64,000 nucleotides of DNA, from contig CBFGWL010000002.1 of NCBI GenBank assembly GCA_965652565.1, forward strand, positions 33,621-97,620. The letters are read 5' to 3'. Shown here in pieces: positions 53,874 to 62,457 of the stretch (the first letter of the stretch is position 1; the number at the start of each line of letters is the position of its first letter). The stretch is from RSA11 sp965652565. GTDB taxonomy: Bacteria > Actinomycetota > Thermoleophilia > Solirubrobacterales > 70-9. The translations under genes were made by a program, and so were the position numbers. The notes below the pieces were generated by a model, which ran no database searches, was not told the origin of the DNA, and saw only the letters and a list, made by a program, of their open reading frames with translations.

Positions 53874-55442
53874 ATGGGGCAACTCGAGTCACGCAACCCC
53901 GCAACGGGGGAGTTGCTCGGCGCGGTCGAGACGATCGAGCCGGGGGACGTCGCCGGCGTCGTCGCCGACATCGCCGAGGTTCAACCGTTCTGGGCGCAGC
54001 TCACGCTCGAGGACCGCGCGCGCTACATGGAGCGCACCGCGGCCGCGCTCGTCGAGCAGATGGACGAGGTCGCCGAGCTGCTCACGCGCGAGCAGGGCAA
54101 GCCGATCGTCGAGAGCTACACGATGGAGGTCGTGCCCACCATCGACGCCCTCAACTGGTGCGCCGAGGAGGGGCCGAAGATCCTCCGCGACGAGCCGATT
54201 CGCTTCCCGCAGCTGTATTTGAAGACGAAGCGCAGCCACTTCAGCTACGAGCCGATCGGCGTCGTGGGCGTGATCGCGCCGTGGAACTACCCGTGGTCGA
54301 TCCCGTTCGGCGAGGTGGCGATCGCGCTCATGGCGGGCAACGGTGTGATCCTCAAGCCGGCGAGCCTCACGCCCCTGCTCGGCGAGCGCATCCAGGCGAT
54401 CTTCGAGGCGGGCGGCCTGCCCGAGGGGCTCGTGCGGACCGTGCACGGCGGCGGCGTGATCGGCGAGGCGATCTGCGAGGAGCCGGGCGTCGGCAAGGTC
54501 TTCTTCACCGGCTCGGTCGAGGTCGGCCGGCGCGTGGGCGAGGTCTGCGCGCGCAACCTGAAGGGGTCGGTGCTTGAACTCGGCGGCAAGGACCCGCAGA
54601 TCGTCTGCGCGGACGCCGATCTCGACAACGCGGTCTCGGGCTGCGTGTGGGGCGGGTTCGCGAACGCGGGCCAGACGTGCTCGGGCATCGAGCGCACCTA
54701 CGTCGTCGAGTCGGTGGCCGACGAGTTCCTCGCGGGCGTCAAGCGGCGCACCGAGCAGCTCAAGGTCGGCGATCCCCTGGACTGGGACACGGAGATCGGC
54801 CCGATGGTCTCGCCCGAGCAGGCCGATCTGGTCACGGAGCTGGTGGACGACGCGCTCGCCAGGGGCGCCGACCGGCTCACCGGCGGGCCGCGTGAGCTCG
54901 ACGGCTACCCGGGCCGCTTCATCGCCCCGACCGTGCTCGCCGGGGTCGAGGACGACATGCGCATCATGCGCGAGGAGATCTTCGGGCCCGTCGTGCCGAT
55001 CATCGTCGTCGGCTCGGAGGAGGAGGCGCTCGCGCGGGCGAACGACTCCAACTTCGGGCTGGGCGCCTCGATCTGGACGAAGGACCGCGCCAAGGGTGAG
55101 CGCATGGCGCGGCGCATCGAGTCGGGGATGGTCTGGATCAACGACCACTCCTACTCCCACGGGGCCGCCCAGTGCTCTTGGGGCGGCGTCAAGGAGTCGG
55201 GCCTCGGCCGCTCGCACTCGAAGTTCGGCTTCTACGAGTGCACCAACATCAAGCTCGTCTCCTGGGAGCCCGGGCTCACCCGGAACTTCTGGTGGCAGCC
55301 CTACGACCGCACGCTCGGCAACGCGGTGCGCGCGACCGCGCGGCTGCTCTACGGGCGCAACGGCGGCCGGGCCCGCGCCCTGCGTGAGGGCGCCCGGCCG
55401 CTCGCCACGCTCGGCGCGCGCGTGCTGCGCAAACGCGGCTGA
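53874..55442 (+). CDS. NAD(P)-dependent aldehyde dehydrogenase with C-terminal extension
   Basis: 522-aa ALDH. IAPWNYPWSIPFGEVAIALM (134-153), E235 in VLELGGKDP and the nucleophile C269 in GQTCSGIERT are in place. After the usual end near residue 460 (GLGRSHSKFGFYECTNIK), about 60 extra residues (WEPGLTRNFWWQPYDRTLG onward) are aromatic and then basic/amphipathic, as in fatty-aldehyde dehydrogenases that attach to membranes. Substrate probably a hydrophobic aldehyde, unproven. Monocistronic, convergent with the endopeptidase gene. Confidence 0.88.
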   Translation: MGQLESRNPATGELLGAVETIEPGDVAGVVADIAEVQPFWAQLTLEDRARYMERTAAALVEQMDEVAELLTREQGKPIVESYTMEVVPTIDALNWCAEEGPKILRDEPIRFPQLYLKTKRSHFSYEPIGVVGVIAPWNYPWSIPFGEVAIALMAGNGVILKPASLTPLLGERIQAIFEAGGLPEGLVRTVHGGGVIGEAICEEPGVGKVFFTGSVEVGRRVGEVCARNLKGSVLELGGKDPQIVCADADLDNAVSGCVWGGFANAGQTCSGIERTYVVESVADEFLAGVKRRTEQLKVGDPLDWDTEIGPMVSPEQADLVTELVDDALARGADRLTGGPRELDGYPGRFIAPTVLAGVEDDMRIMREEIFGPVVPIIVVGSEEEALARANDSNFGLGASIWTKDRAKGERMARRIESGMVWINDHSYSHGAAQCSWGGVKESGLGRSHSKFGFYECTNIKLVSWEPGLTRNFWWQPYDRTLGNAVRATARLLYGRNGGRARALREGARPLATLGARVLRKRG

Positions 55443-55457
55443 GCCCGCGGCGCCCGC

Positions 55458-56195
55458 TCAGGGCGCGAAGCGCGCGTGCAGGTGATCGTCGTGGTGGGCG
55501 AGCGGCACGACCACGTCGCGTGGCCCGCGCAGCGGAGTGGCGGGGCCCACGAAGACGCGCACAGCGCCCGCCGCGACGAAGCGGTCGACGAGATCCTGGG
55601 CGAGGTCCATATCGATCTCGCCGACCCGGCGCGGCGCGCGCTCGCGGCCGTCGCGCCGGGGGTAGTAGACATCGATGTCGAGCCCGTTCTGGTGCGAGAC
55701 GTGGCCGAGGCCGCCGCTCACCTCCGGGCCGAAGTCGCCACCGTGCTCGCGGGCGATGTCGCCGATCCCCACGCGCGGGGCGCGCGGGTGCGCCCGCGCG
55801 AACTCCCGCAGCACCCTCAGCGCGCGCCGGATGAGCACATCCGTTCCCCAGCGCCGCCAGGCCGGGTTCGGCTTGCGCCTCTTCACCGGGTGCCACGTGA
55901 AGAAGGTGGCTCCCTCGTACGGCAGCAGCACCCCCCGCTGGAGCCGGCCGTCGTGGTGCTCGCCGAGCGCGCGCGAGTCGCGCCACTCGATGCTCCCGAG
56001 GGCGCCGCGCGCAGGCCGGCGGGAAGCGTGCGGTGTGGCCCGCGGCGGCTCCTCCGCGGGCGGGGCGCCCACGCTCGGCGGCGCGTCCGATTCGCCGTCG
56101 CCGGGCCCCTCGTCGTCCGCGAACACGACACCGGCGGCTACCGCCGCGGCGGCGGCGATCACGAGAAACGCGGTTAGCCAGCGATGCAGGACCAT
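55458..56195 (-). CDS. Penicillin-insensitive murein endopeptidase (MepA-like, M74)
   Basis: 245 aa with an N-terminal anchor helix (about 7-27), a Pro/Glu-rich linker (to about 62) and an M74-type domain. GHVSHQNGLDIDVYYPRRDG (164-183) supplies H168 and D175; HHDDHLHARF at the end gives the remaining His ligands. MepA cuts D-Ala-mDAP cross-links in peptidoglycan. ATG 56195 lies 5 nt after TAACGT; a TTG at 56201 is a weaker alternative. Divergent from ccmA. Confidence 0.85.
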   Translation of the reverse strand: MVLHRWLTAFLVIAAAAAVAAGVVFADDEGPGDGESDAPPSVGAPPAEEPPRATPHASRRPARGALGSIEWRDSRALGEHHDGRLQRGVLLPYEGATFFTWHPVKRRKPNPAWRRWGTDVLIRRALRVLREFARAHPRAPRVGIGDIAREHGGDFGPEVSGGLGHVSHQNGLDIDVYYPRRDGRERAPRRVGEIDMDLAQDLVDRFVAAGAVRVFVGPATPLRGPRDVVVPLAHHDDHLHARFAP

Positions 56196-56200
56196 GACCA

Positions 56201-56206
56201 ACGTTA
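56201..56206 (-). promoter_or_regulatory. -10 element (TAACGT), leaderless endopeptidase gene
   Basis: TAACGT on the minus strand ends 5 nt before the ATG at 56195. Confidence 0.4.
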
Positions 56207-56262
56207 CGCCCACGCGGCCTTCGGCCGTCCGCGCGGCGGGCGTACTGGAAAGATCCCCGGCG

Positions 56263-56994
56263 ATGTCTGAGTCAACCGCGCCGGGATCGGCCGACGGGCT
56301 CGCGGTGCGCGCCCGCGGGTTGCGCCGCGAGTACGCGGACGAGCCCGTCCTGCGCGACGTCACCTTCGAGCTCGCCCGCGGGAGCACGCTCGTCGTGCTC
56401 GGCCCCAACGGGGCCGGCAAGTCGACGCTCCTGCGGATCCTCGCCACGCTGCTGCGCGCGAGCGGCGGCGAGCTCGAGGTTCTGGGCGCGCCGATCCCGA
56501 AGGACGCCTGGCGGGCGCGTGGGCGCATCGGCTACCTCGCCCACTCGCCGCTGCTCTACCGCGACCTCACCGTCGCCGAGGCGCTCGACTTCCACGCCCG
56601 GCTGCACCGCGTTGCCGATCCGGTGGCGCGCCGTCGCGAGCTGCTCGCGGCGGTGGGCATGGAGCGCCGCGAGGCGCAGATCGTGCGCACGCTCTCGGCC
56701 GGTCAGCTCCAGCGGCTCGCGGTCTGCCGGTGCCTGCTGCACGATCCGGAGCTGCTCCTGCTCGACGAGCCCGCCGCCCACCTCGACCCGCACGGGCTCG
56801 CGACCGTCGCGCCGCTGCTCGGCCCGGCCCCCGGCCGCACGCGGGTGGTGGTCACGCACGACGTGGAGGGCGGGCTCGCCGAGGCCGACCGCGTGCTGGT
56901 CCTGAGCGCGGACGGGCGCCCCGCCTACGAGGGCCCGGCCGACGGGATCGGCGCGGCGGACGCGCGCGCCGTCTACGCGGGGGCGCCGGCGTGA
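56263..56994 (+). CDS. ccmA: ABC transporter ATP-binding protein, CcmA-like
   Basis: 243-aa ABC ATPase. Walker A GPNGAGKST (47-55), signature LSAGQLQR (145-152), Walker B LLLLDEP (about 164-170), H-loop VVVTHD. The short length, ALFDxLTVAEAL-type region (YRDLTVAEALDFHARL) and the following CcmB/C/D genes identify it as the ATPase of a cytochrome c maturation heme exporter. ATG 56263; next gene overlaps by GTGA. First gene of a run reaching the end of the window. Confidence 0.88.
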   Translation: MSESTAPGSADGLAVRARGLRREYADEPVLRDVTFELARGSTLVVLGPNGAGKSTLLRILATLLRASGGELEVLGAPIPKDAWRARGRIGYLAHSPLLYRDLTVAEALDFHARLHRVADPVARRRELLAAVGMERREAQIVRTLSAGQLQRLAVCRCLLHDPELLLLDEPAAHLDPHGLATVAPLLGPAPGRTRVVVTHDVEGGLAEADRVLVLSADGRPAYEGPADGIGAADARAVYAGAPA

Positions 56995-57659
56995 GTGCGT
57001 TCCGGGCGATCCTCGCCAAGGATCTGCGCGTCGAGCTGCGCACGCTGCAGTCGCTGCCCGCGATGGTGCTCTTTGCGGTCACGACCTTCGTGATCTTCCG
57101 CTTCGGGCTGGATCGCACCACGCTCGACGGCAGCCTCGCCGCGGGCGTGCTGCTCGTCACCGTGCTGTTCGCGGCGCTGCTGGCGATCAATCGGCTCTTC
57201 GTGCCCGAGCGCGACGAGGGCGGCTTCGACGCGATCCGCCTGGCGCCCGTGGACACCGCGGCGCTCTTCTGGGCCAAGGTCGTCGCGCTCGTGATCTACC
57301 TGGTCGTGCTCGAGGCGATCGCGCTGCCGGTGTTCGCCGCCTTCTTCCTGGACGAGTGGAGCGGTTTGCTGCCGCTTGCGGGCGTCCTGGTCCTGGTCGA
57401 CCTCGGCCTCGCTGCGACGGGCGCGGTGGTCTCGACGATCGGCGCGAACTCCCGGGCGCGCGATCTGCTGACGCCGCTCGTGCTCCTGCCGCTGCTCGTC
57501 CCGCTCACGATCGCGGCCGCGGGCGCTGCCGAGCCCCTGCTCGCCGCCGACGGCCCGCAGTTCGACGGCGTGGGCAAGTGGGCGGCGACCCTTGCGCTCT
57601 ACGATCTAACCTTCCTTCTGGTCGGCTACGCCGTCTACGACTTCCTCGTCGAGGACTGA
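56991..57659 (+). CDS. ccmB: CcmB-like heme exporter membrane subunit
   Basis: 222-aa six-helix membrane protein. LAKDLRVELRTLQSLPAMVL at the N-terminus and RLFVPERDEGGFDAIRLAPV in loop 2-3 are CcmB signatures; LTPLVLLPLLVPLTIAA is the fifth helix. GTG start at 56991 within the ccmA stop. Partner of CcmA and CcmC in loading heme onto CcmE. Confidence 0.87.
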   Translation: MSAFRAILAKDLRVELRTLQSLPAMVLFAVTTFVIFRFGLDRTTLDGSLAAGVLLVTVLFAALLAINRLFVPERDEGGFDAIRLAPVDTAALFWAKVVALVIYLVVLEAIALPVFAAFFLDEWSGLLPLAGVLVLVDLGLAATGAVVSTIGANSRARDLLTPLVLLPLLVPLTIAAAGAAEPLLAADGPQFDGVGKWAATLALYDLTFLLVGYAVYDFLVED

Positions 57660-57676
57660 GCGGCGCCCGCACGCAT

Positions 57677-58423
57677 ATGAAGCTGAAGATGCCGAGCCTC
57701 CCACTCATGGCGCTCGCCACCACGGTCGTGCTGGTGGCGGCCTTCGCGCTGGTCTTCTTCTACGCGCCGAACGACGCGGACCAGGGCTTCATCCAGAAGA
57801 TCTTCTACCTGCACGTGCCGATCGCGATCGCCGCGCTCGTCGGGTTCATCGCGGCCGGGATCCACGCGATCCGGCACCTGCGCACCGGCGAGAGCATCCA
57901 CGACTTCCGCTCCTACGTCTCGATCCACATCGCGATCATCTTCGGCACCGGCGCGCTCATCACTGGGGCGATCTGGGCGAAGGCGTCATGGGGGCAGTGG
58001 TGGGTGTGGGAGGAGCCGACCCTGGTCTCGTTCCTGATCGTCTACCTGCTCTACGCGACCTACTACCCCCTGCGCTACGCGATCGAGGACCGCGAGCGCC
58101 AGGCGCGCTACGCCTCGGTGTTCGCGATCACCGCGGGCGCTTTCGTTCCGCTCAACTTCATGGCGGTGCGCATGGCCGAGTCGCTCGTACATCCCCGCGT
58201 CTTCGCGACCGCTGAGGGCGGGCTGCCCGGCTCGATGATGTTCACGTTCCTCGTCGCGCTGGCGGGCATGCTGCTGCTCTTCGTGACGATGGTGCGCTTT
58301 GAGATCGCTGCCAAGCAGACGCGCGGGCAGGTCAACCGCCTGCGGCGCGCGCTCGATGAGGCCGCCCCCGTCGGCGCCCACTCGCGGATCGCGCCCGTCC
58401 CGCCCGTGGAAGGGGCCCGCTGA
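57677..58423 (+). CDS. ccmC: CcmC-like cytochrome c biogenesis protein
   Basis: 248-aa membrane protein of the CcmC/CcsA heme-handling family with six hydrophobic helices. FYLHVPIAIAALVGF contributes one heme-ligand His, SLVHPRVF the other. The tryptophan-rich heme-binding WWD motif reads WGQWWVWEEPTLVSF (Glu in place of the usual Asp). The long C-terminal tail after helix 6 is basic then proline-rich. ATG 57677; stop shared with ccmD start (TGATG). Confidence 0.9.
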   Translation: MKLKMPSLPLMALATTVVLVAAFALVFFYAPNDADQGFIQKIFYLHVPIAIAALVGFIAAGIHAIRHLRTGESIHDFRSYVSIHIAIIFGTGALITGAIWAKASWGQWWVWEEPTLVSFLIVYLLYATYYPLRYAIEDRERQARYASVFAITAGAFVPLNFMAVRMAESLVHPRVFATAEGGLPGSMMFTFLVALAGMLLLFVTMVRFEIAAKQTRGQVNRLRRALDEAAPVGAHSRIAPVPPVEGAR

Positions 58424-58650
58424 TGCCCGCGCTGCCGCTCGATGAGGCCGGCAAGTACGTCGCGGCCGCCTACCTCGTCTTCCTCGCGCTGATCCTGATC
58501 TACGTCGCGATCCTCGCGGCGCGCATCCAGCGGACGCGCGATCAGCTCAGCGAGCTGGCAGAGCTCGCCGAGCGCCGGCGCGACGAGGCGCAGCCGCCCC
58601 CGGCGGCGGCCGCCGACCCCGAGCGGACCGCGCAGGCCAGGGGGCGATGA
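58423..58650 (+). CDS. ccmD: CcmD-like small membrane protein
   Basis: 75 aa. One hydrophobic helix (about 11-33: YVAAAYLVFLALILIYVAIL) followed by a charged alpha-helix (RIQRTRDQLSELAELAERR) and a Pro/Ala tail. Size, topology and position after ccmC match CcmD, which stabilises the CcmC-CcmE complex. Its stop overlaps the hemA start (ATGATGA), linking the heme export and heme synthesis genes. Confidence 0.82.
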   Translation: MPALPLDEAGKYVAAAYLVFLALILIYVAILAARIQRTRDQLSELAELAERRRDEAQPPPAAAADPERTAQARGR

Positions 58651-59987
58651 TGAGCGAGCTGCTCGCGCTGGGCGTCTCACACAAGACGGCGCCGCTCGAG
58701 ATGCGCGAGCGCCTCGCCCTCACGGAGGGGCGTGCGGTCAGCGCGCTCGCGGAGCTCGTCGACAACGAGGAGGTGGCCGAGGCGGCCGCGATCTCCACGT
58801 GCAACCGCACCGAGATCTACCTGTACTCGGACGACCCGGTGGGCGCCGAGTCGCGGGCGCTCGCGGTGCTCGCCGAGGGCGCGGGCATCCCACCGACGGG
58901 CCTGCTCTCGCATCTCTACTCGCTGCGCGGCGCCGACGCAGCCGGGCACCTCTTCCGGGTGACCGCGGGCCTCGAGTCGATGATCATCGGCGAGGCGGAG
59001 ATTCAGGGGCAGGTGAAGCGCGCGTACGAGCTCGCGCTCGTCGAGGGCGCGACCGGGCCCATCCTCAACCGCCTCTTCCGCGGCGCCCTCGCGGCGGGCA
59101 AGCGAGCGCGCTCGGAGACCGGCATCTCCGAGCGGACGCTGTCCGTGCCTTACGTCGCGGTGGAGCTCGCGGAGCGCACGCTGGGAGAGCTCGACGAGCG
59201 GCGGGTGCTCGTGATCGGCGCGGGTGAGACCGCCGAGCTGACCGCGAAGGCGCTCGCCGATCGCGGCGTCGACGCGGTCTTCATCGCCAACCGCCACTAC
59301 GACCGCGCGATTGGGCTTGCCTCGCGCTTCGGTGGGAGCGCGGTGCGCTTCGAGGAGCTGCCCGAGATGCTGACCGGCGCCGATATCGTCGTCTCCTCCA
59401 CGAGCTCGCCGCATCACGTGATCGAGCGCGAGGACCTGAACGAGGTGGTCGCCGCGCGCGACGCGCGCCCGCTGCTTTTGATCGACCTCGCCGTGCCGCG
59501 CGACGTGCATCCGGAGTGTCGCGAGCTGCGCGGCGTCAGCGTCGCCGACATGGACGATCTGCAGAGCCTCGTTGAGCGCAACGCCAGCGGGCGCGAGCGC
59601 GAGGCGCGGCGCGCCGAGTCGATCCTCGAGGACGAGCTCGGCCGCTTCGACGAGTGGCTCGCGGCCCAGCGGGTCACGCCCACCGTCGCGGCGCTGCGCG
59701 CGCGGGGCGAGCAGATCGCCGCGCGGGTGCTGGCCGAGAACGAGGGCCGCTGGGAGTCGCTGAGCGAGGCAGATCGCGAGCGCATCGAGAAGCTGGCGCG
59801 CGCGGTCGCGAGCCGGATCCTGCACGAGCCGACGCTGCGGCTCAAGCGCGCCGCGGCCGACGGCGACGGGGCGGCCAGCGTGCATGCCGCACGCGAGCTC
59901 TTCGGCCTCGACGTCGGCACCGAGCCGCACGAGGAGTCCGAAGCTCAGGTGAGCGATCTCGAGGCGCGCCGCCGGCGCCGCAAGTGA
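58647..59987 (+). CDS. hemA: Glutamyl-tRNA reductase
   Basis: 446-aa first enzyme of C5-pathway tetrapyrrole synthesis: Glu-tRNA to glutamate-1-semialdehyde. LGVSHKTAPLEMRERL at the start and STCNRTEIY with nucleophile C52 (50-58). ESMIIGEAEIQGQVK and the NADPH-binding VLVIGAGETAELTAKAL follow, then a helical dimerisation domain (from about 320). Coupled to ccmD upstream; hemC follows after 16 nt. Confidence 0.95.
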   Translation: MMSELLALGVSHKTAPLEMRERLALTEGRAVSALAELVDNEEVAEAAAISTCNRTEIYLYSDDPVGAESRALAVLAEGAGIPPTGLLSHLYSLRGADAAGHLFRVTAGLESMIIGEAEIQGQVKRAYELALVEGATGPILNRLFRGALAAGKRARSETGISERTLSVPYVAVELAERTLGELDERRVLVIGAGETAELTAKALADRGVDAVFIANRHYDRAIGLASRFGGSAVRFEELPEMLTGADIVVSSTSSPHHVIEREDLNEVVAARDARPLLLIDLAVPRDVHPECRELRGVSVADMDDLQSLVERNASGREREARRAESILEDELGRFDEWLAAQRVTPTVAALRARGEQIAARVLAENEGRWESLSEADRERIEKLARAVASRILHEPTLRLKRAAADGDGAASVHAARELFGLDVGTEPHEESEAQVSDLEARRRRRK

Positions 59988-60003
59988 CCCGGGAACCCGG
60001 CCG

Positions 60004-60876
60004 ATGAGGATCGCGACGCGTTCGAGCAAGCTGGCGCTCACGCAGGCGCAGTGGGTCGCGACCGCCCTGGGCGGGGCCGAGCTCGTTCCCGTGACGAGCG
60101 ACGGCGAGCCCGGCGACAAGGCGCGCTTCGTCCGCGGCGTCGAGCGGGCGCTGCTCGACGGCGAGGCCGATCTGGCCGTGCACTCCGCCAAGGACGTGCC
60201 CGGCGAGGCGACGCCGGGGCTCGCCCTCGCCGGCGTGCCGCTGCGCGAGGACCCCGCCGATGTCTTCGTCGGGGCGGTGGGCTCGCTCGCCGAGCTGCCC
60301 GAGGGCGCGCGCGTGGGCACCGCCAGCCTGCGCCGGCGCGCGCAGCTGCTCGCCGTCCGTCCCGATCTCGACGTCGTCGAGCTGCGCGGCAACGTCGACA
60401 CGCGGCTGCGCAAGCTCACCGAGCGCGAGGTCGACGGACTCGTGCTCGCCGCGGCGGGGCTCGTGCGCCTGGGGTTGGCCGACGCGATCAGCTTCCGGTT
60501 CTCCGCCGCGGAGATGGTGCCCGCCCCCGGGCAGGGCGCGCTGGCGCTGCAGGCGCGCAGCGACGACGAGGAGGCGCTGACGGCCGCCGGCAGGGTGACC
60601 GACCGCAACGCGCTCGTCGAGTACACGGCCGAGCGCGCCGTGGTCGACGCGCTCGAGGCGACTTGCGACACGCCGCTCGGCGTCTGCGCGCGCCACATGG
60701 ACGGGACGCTCGCACTGGCCGCCTTCGCGGGCATGCCGGACGGCTCGCAGTGGGTGCGCGACGCGGTCCGCGGCGATCCGGCGCAGCCGGTCGCGCTTGC
60801 CGAGGCGCTGGTCGAGAAGCTCGAGGACCAGGGCGCCCGGGAGATCCTGGAGCGTGCCACGCGGGAGGCGGGGTGA
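60004..60876 (+). CDS. hemC: Porphobilinogen deaminase (hydroxymethylbilane synthase)
   Basis: 290-aa enzyme joining four porphobilinogens to hydroxymethylbilane. IATRSSKLALTQAQWV, VHSAKDVPGEATPGL, GTASLRRRAQL and ELRGNVDTRLRKL are conserved. C221 in ATCDTPLGVC is the dipyrromethane attachment site. ATG 60004; the stop overlaps the next gene (GTGA). hemB is absent here and must lie downstream of the window or elsewhere. Confidence 0.95.
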   Translation: MRIATRSSKLALTQAQWVATALGGAELVPVTSDGEPGDKARFVRGVERALLDGEADLAVHSAKDVPGEATPGLALAGVPLREDPADVFVGAVGSLAELPEGARVGTASLRRRAQLLAVRPDLDVVELRGNVDTRLRKLTEREVDGLVLAAAGLVRLGLADAISFRFSAAEMVPAPGQGALALQARSDDEEALTAAGRVTDRNALVEYTAERAVVDALEATCDTPLGVCARHMDGTLALAAFAGMPDGSQWVRDAVRGDPAQPVALAEALVEKLEDQGAREILERATREAG

Positions 60877-62381
60877 GCGCTCGCGCGGGGGTCGTGTATC
60901 TCGTCGGCGCGGGGCCCGGCGATCCAGCGCTCATGACGGTGCGCTCGCGTGAGCTGATCGCGAGCGCGGACGCGATTCTCCACGACCGGCTGATCCCGGC
61001 CGACGCGCTCGCCGGCGCGCGGGCCGACGCGGAGCTGCTCTACGTGGGCAAGGGGCCCGGCGAGGTAGCCGTCCCGCAGGAGGGGATCGAGCGCGAGCTC
61101 GTCGAGCGGGCGCGCCGCGGGCTCTCCGTCGTGCGCCTCAAGGGCGGCGACCCATTCGTCTTCGGCCGCGGCGGTGAGGAGGCGGAGGCGCTGGCCGACG
61201 CGGGGATCCCGTTCGAGGTCGTCCCAGGCGTGACCGCGGGGGTGGCGGCGCCCGCGTACGCGGGCATCCCGGTCACCCATCGCGACGACGCCTCCGCGGT
61301 CGCCTTCGTCACCGGCCACGAGGACCCGGCCAAGCCCGAGAGCGCGCTCGACTGGGAGGCGCTCGCGCGGTTCCCCGGCACGCTCGTCCTCTACATGGGC
61401 GTGAAGAACCTGCCGGAGATCTCCAGGCAGCTCGTCGCCGCGGGCCGCGACCCCGACGAGCCCGCCGCCGCGATCGAACGCGGGACCCATCCCGGCCAGC
61501 GCGTGGTGAGCGCGACGACGGCCGGGTTGCCCGCGGCGGTCGAGGAGGCCGGGTTGCGCCCGCCCGCGATCCTGCTCTTCGGGGAGGTCGCGAGGCGCCG
61601 CGAGCGCATCGCCTGGCTCGAGCGCAGGCCGCTGCACGGCAAGCGCGTGGTCGTCACGCGCGCGCGGGCGCAGGCCAGCGGTTTGGCTGCCGCGCTGGGC
61701 GCGCTCGGCGCGGAGGTCGTCGAGCTGCCCGCGATCCGTATCGAGCAGCGCCTCGACACGGAGGCGGTGCGCGACGCGGTCGAGTCCCTGCATGCGTACG
61801 CGCTCGTCTGCCTGACGAGCCCCAACGGGGTGCGCGCGCTGTTTCAGGCGATGGCCGGGCACGGCCGCGACGCGCGGGCGCTGGCCAACGCCCAGGTCGC
61901 CGCGATCGGCCCGGGCACCGCGCGGGCGCTGCGCGAGCACGGCGTGATCGCCGACGTCGTTCCGGAGCGCTCCGTCGCCGAGGCGCTCGTGGAGGCGCTG
62001 GAGCCGCTGCCGCTCGAGGGCCGGCCGGTGCTCGTCGCACGCGCGGCCGAGGCGCGCGACGTGCTGCCCGACGCGCTGCGCGACCGGGGCGCCCGGGTCG
62101 ACGTCGTGCCGCTCTACGAGACGGTGCGGGAGGCGCCCGCCGACGGCGCGCTGGAAGCGGCGCGCGAGGCCGACTACGTGACGTTCACCTCGTCCTCCAC
62201 CGTCCGCAACTTCCTCGAGATCACGGGCGGCGAGTTCCCGCCCGCCGCCCGTCTCGTCTCAATCGGCCCGGTGACGAGCGCGACGGCGCGGGAGGCCGGG
62301 CTCACCGTCCACGTCGAGGCCGAGCGCCACGACCCCGACGGCGTGCTCGAGGCGCTGCTCGCCGACGCGCGCGCGAGCTGA
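60873..62381 (+). CDS. Uroporphyrinogen-III C-methyltransferase/synthase fusion (CobA-HemD)
   Basis: 502-aa bifunctional protein. The N-terminal SUMT/CobA domain (about 1-245) has YLVGAGPGDPALMTVRS, LKGGDPFVFGRGGEEAEAL and VTGHEDPAK and makes precorrin-2 for siroheme or B12. The C-terminal HemD domain (about 250-502: KRVVVTRARAQASGLA start, TFTSSSTVRNFLE) closes hydroxymethylbilane to uroporphyrinogen III. CobA-HemD fusions are common in Gram-positive bacteria. GTG start at 60873 in the hemC stop. The 76-bp gap after it holds the next promoter. Confidence 0.94.
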   Translation: MSARAGVVYLVGAGPGDPALMTVRSRELIASADAILHDRLIPADALAGARADAELLYVGKGPGEVAVPQEGIERELVERARRGLSVVRLKGGDPFVFGRGGEEAEALADAGIPFEVVPGVTAGVAAPAYAGIPVTHRDDASAVAFVTGHEDPAKPESALDWEALARFPGTLVLYMGVKNLPEISRQLVAAGRDPDEPAAAIERGTHPGQRVVSATTAGLPAAVEEAGLRPPAILLFGEVARRRERIAWLERRPLHGKRVVVTRARAQASGLAAALGALGAEVVELPAIRIEQRLDTEAVRDAVESLHAYALVCLTSPNGVRALFQAMAGHGRDARALANAQVAAIGPGTARALREHGVIADVVPERSVAEALVEALEPLPLEGRPVLVARAAEARDVLPDALRDRGARVDVVPLYETVREAPADGALEAAREADYVTFTSSSTVRNFLEITGGEFPPAARLVSIGPVTSATAREAGLTVHVEAERHDPDGVLEALLADARAS

Positions 62382-62445
62382 GCCGCCGCTTCGAGATCAC
62401 GCGCGGCTGACGAGCCCGTCCCCGATCCGGGCGGTCCGGATCGCT

Positions 62446-62451
62446 TAGCCT
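62446..62451 (+). promoter_or_regulatory. -10 element (TAGCCT), leaderless SAM hydrolase gene
   Basis: TAGCCT ends 6 nt before the GTG at 62458, the textbook spacing for a leaderless start. Confidence 0.55.
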
Positions 62452-62457
62452 GGGGCC

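Noticed and set aside
58677..61940. Long minus-strand open frame of about 1087 codons opposite hemA, hemC and cobA
   Set aside because: It crosses three well-supported genes and has biased composition with no domain; it is a shadow frame.
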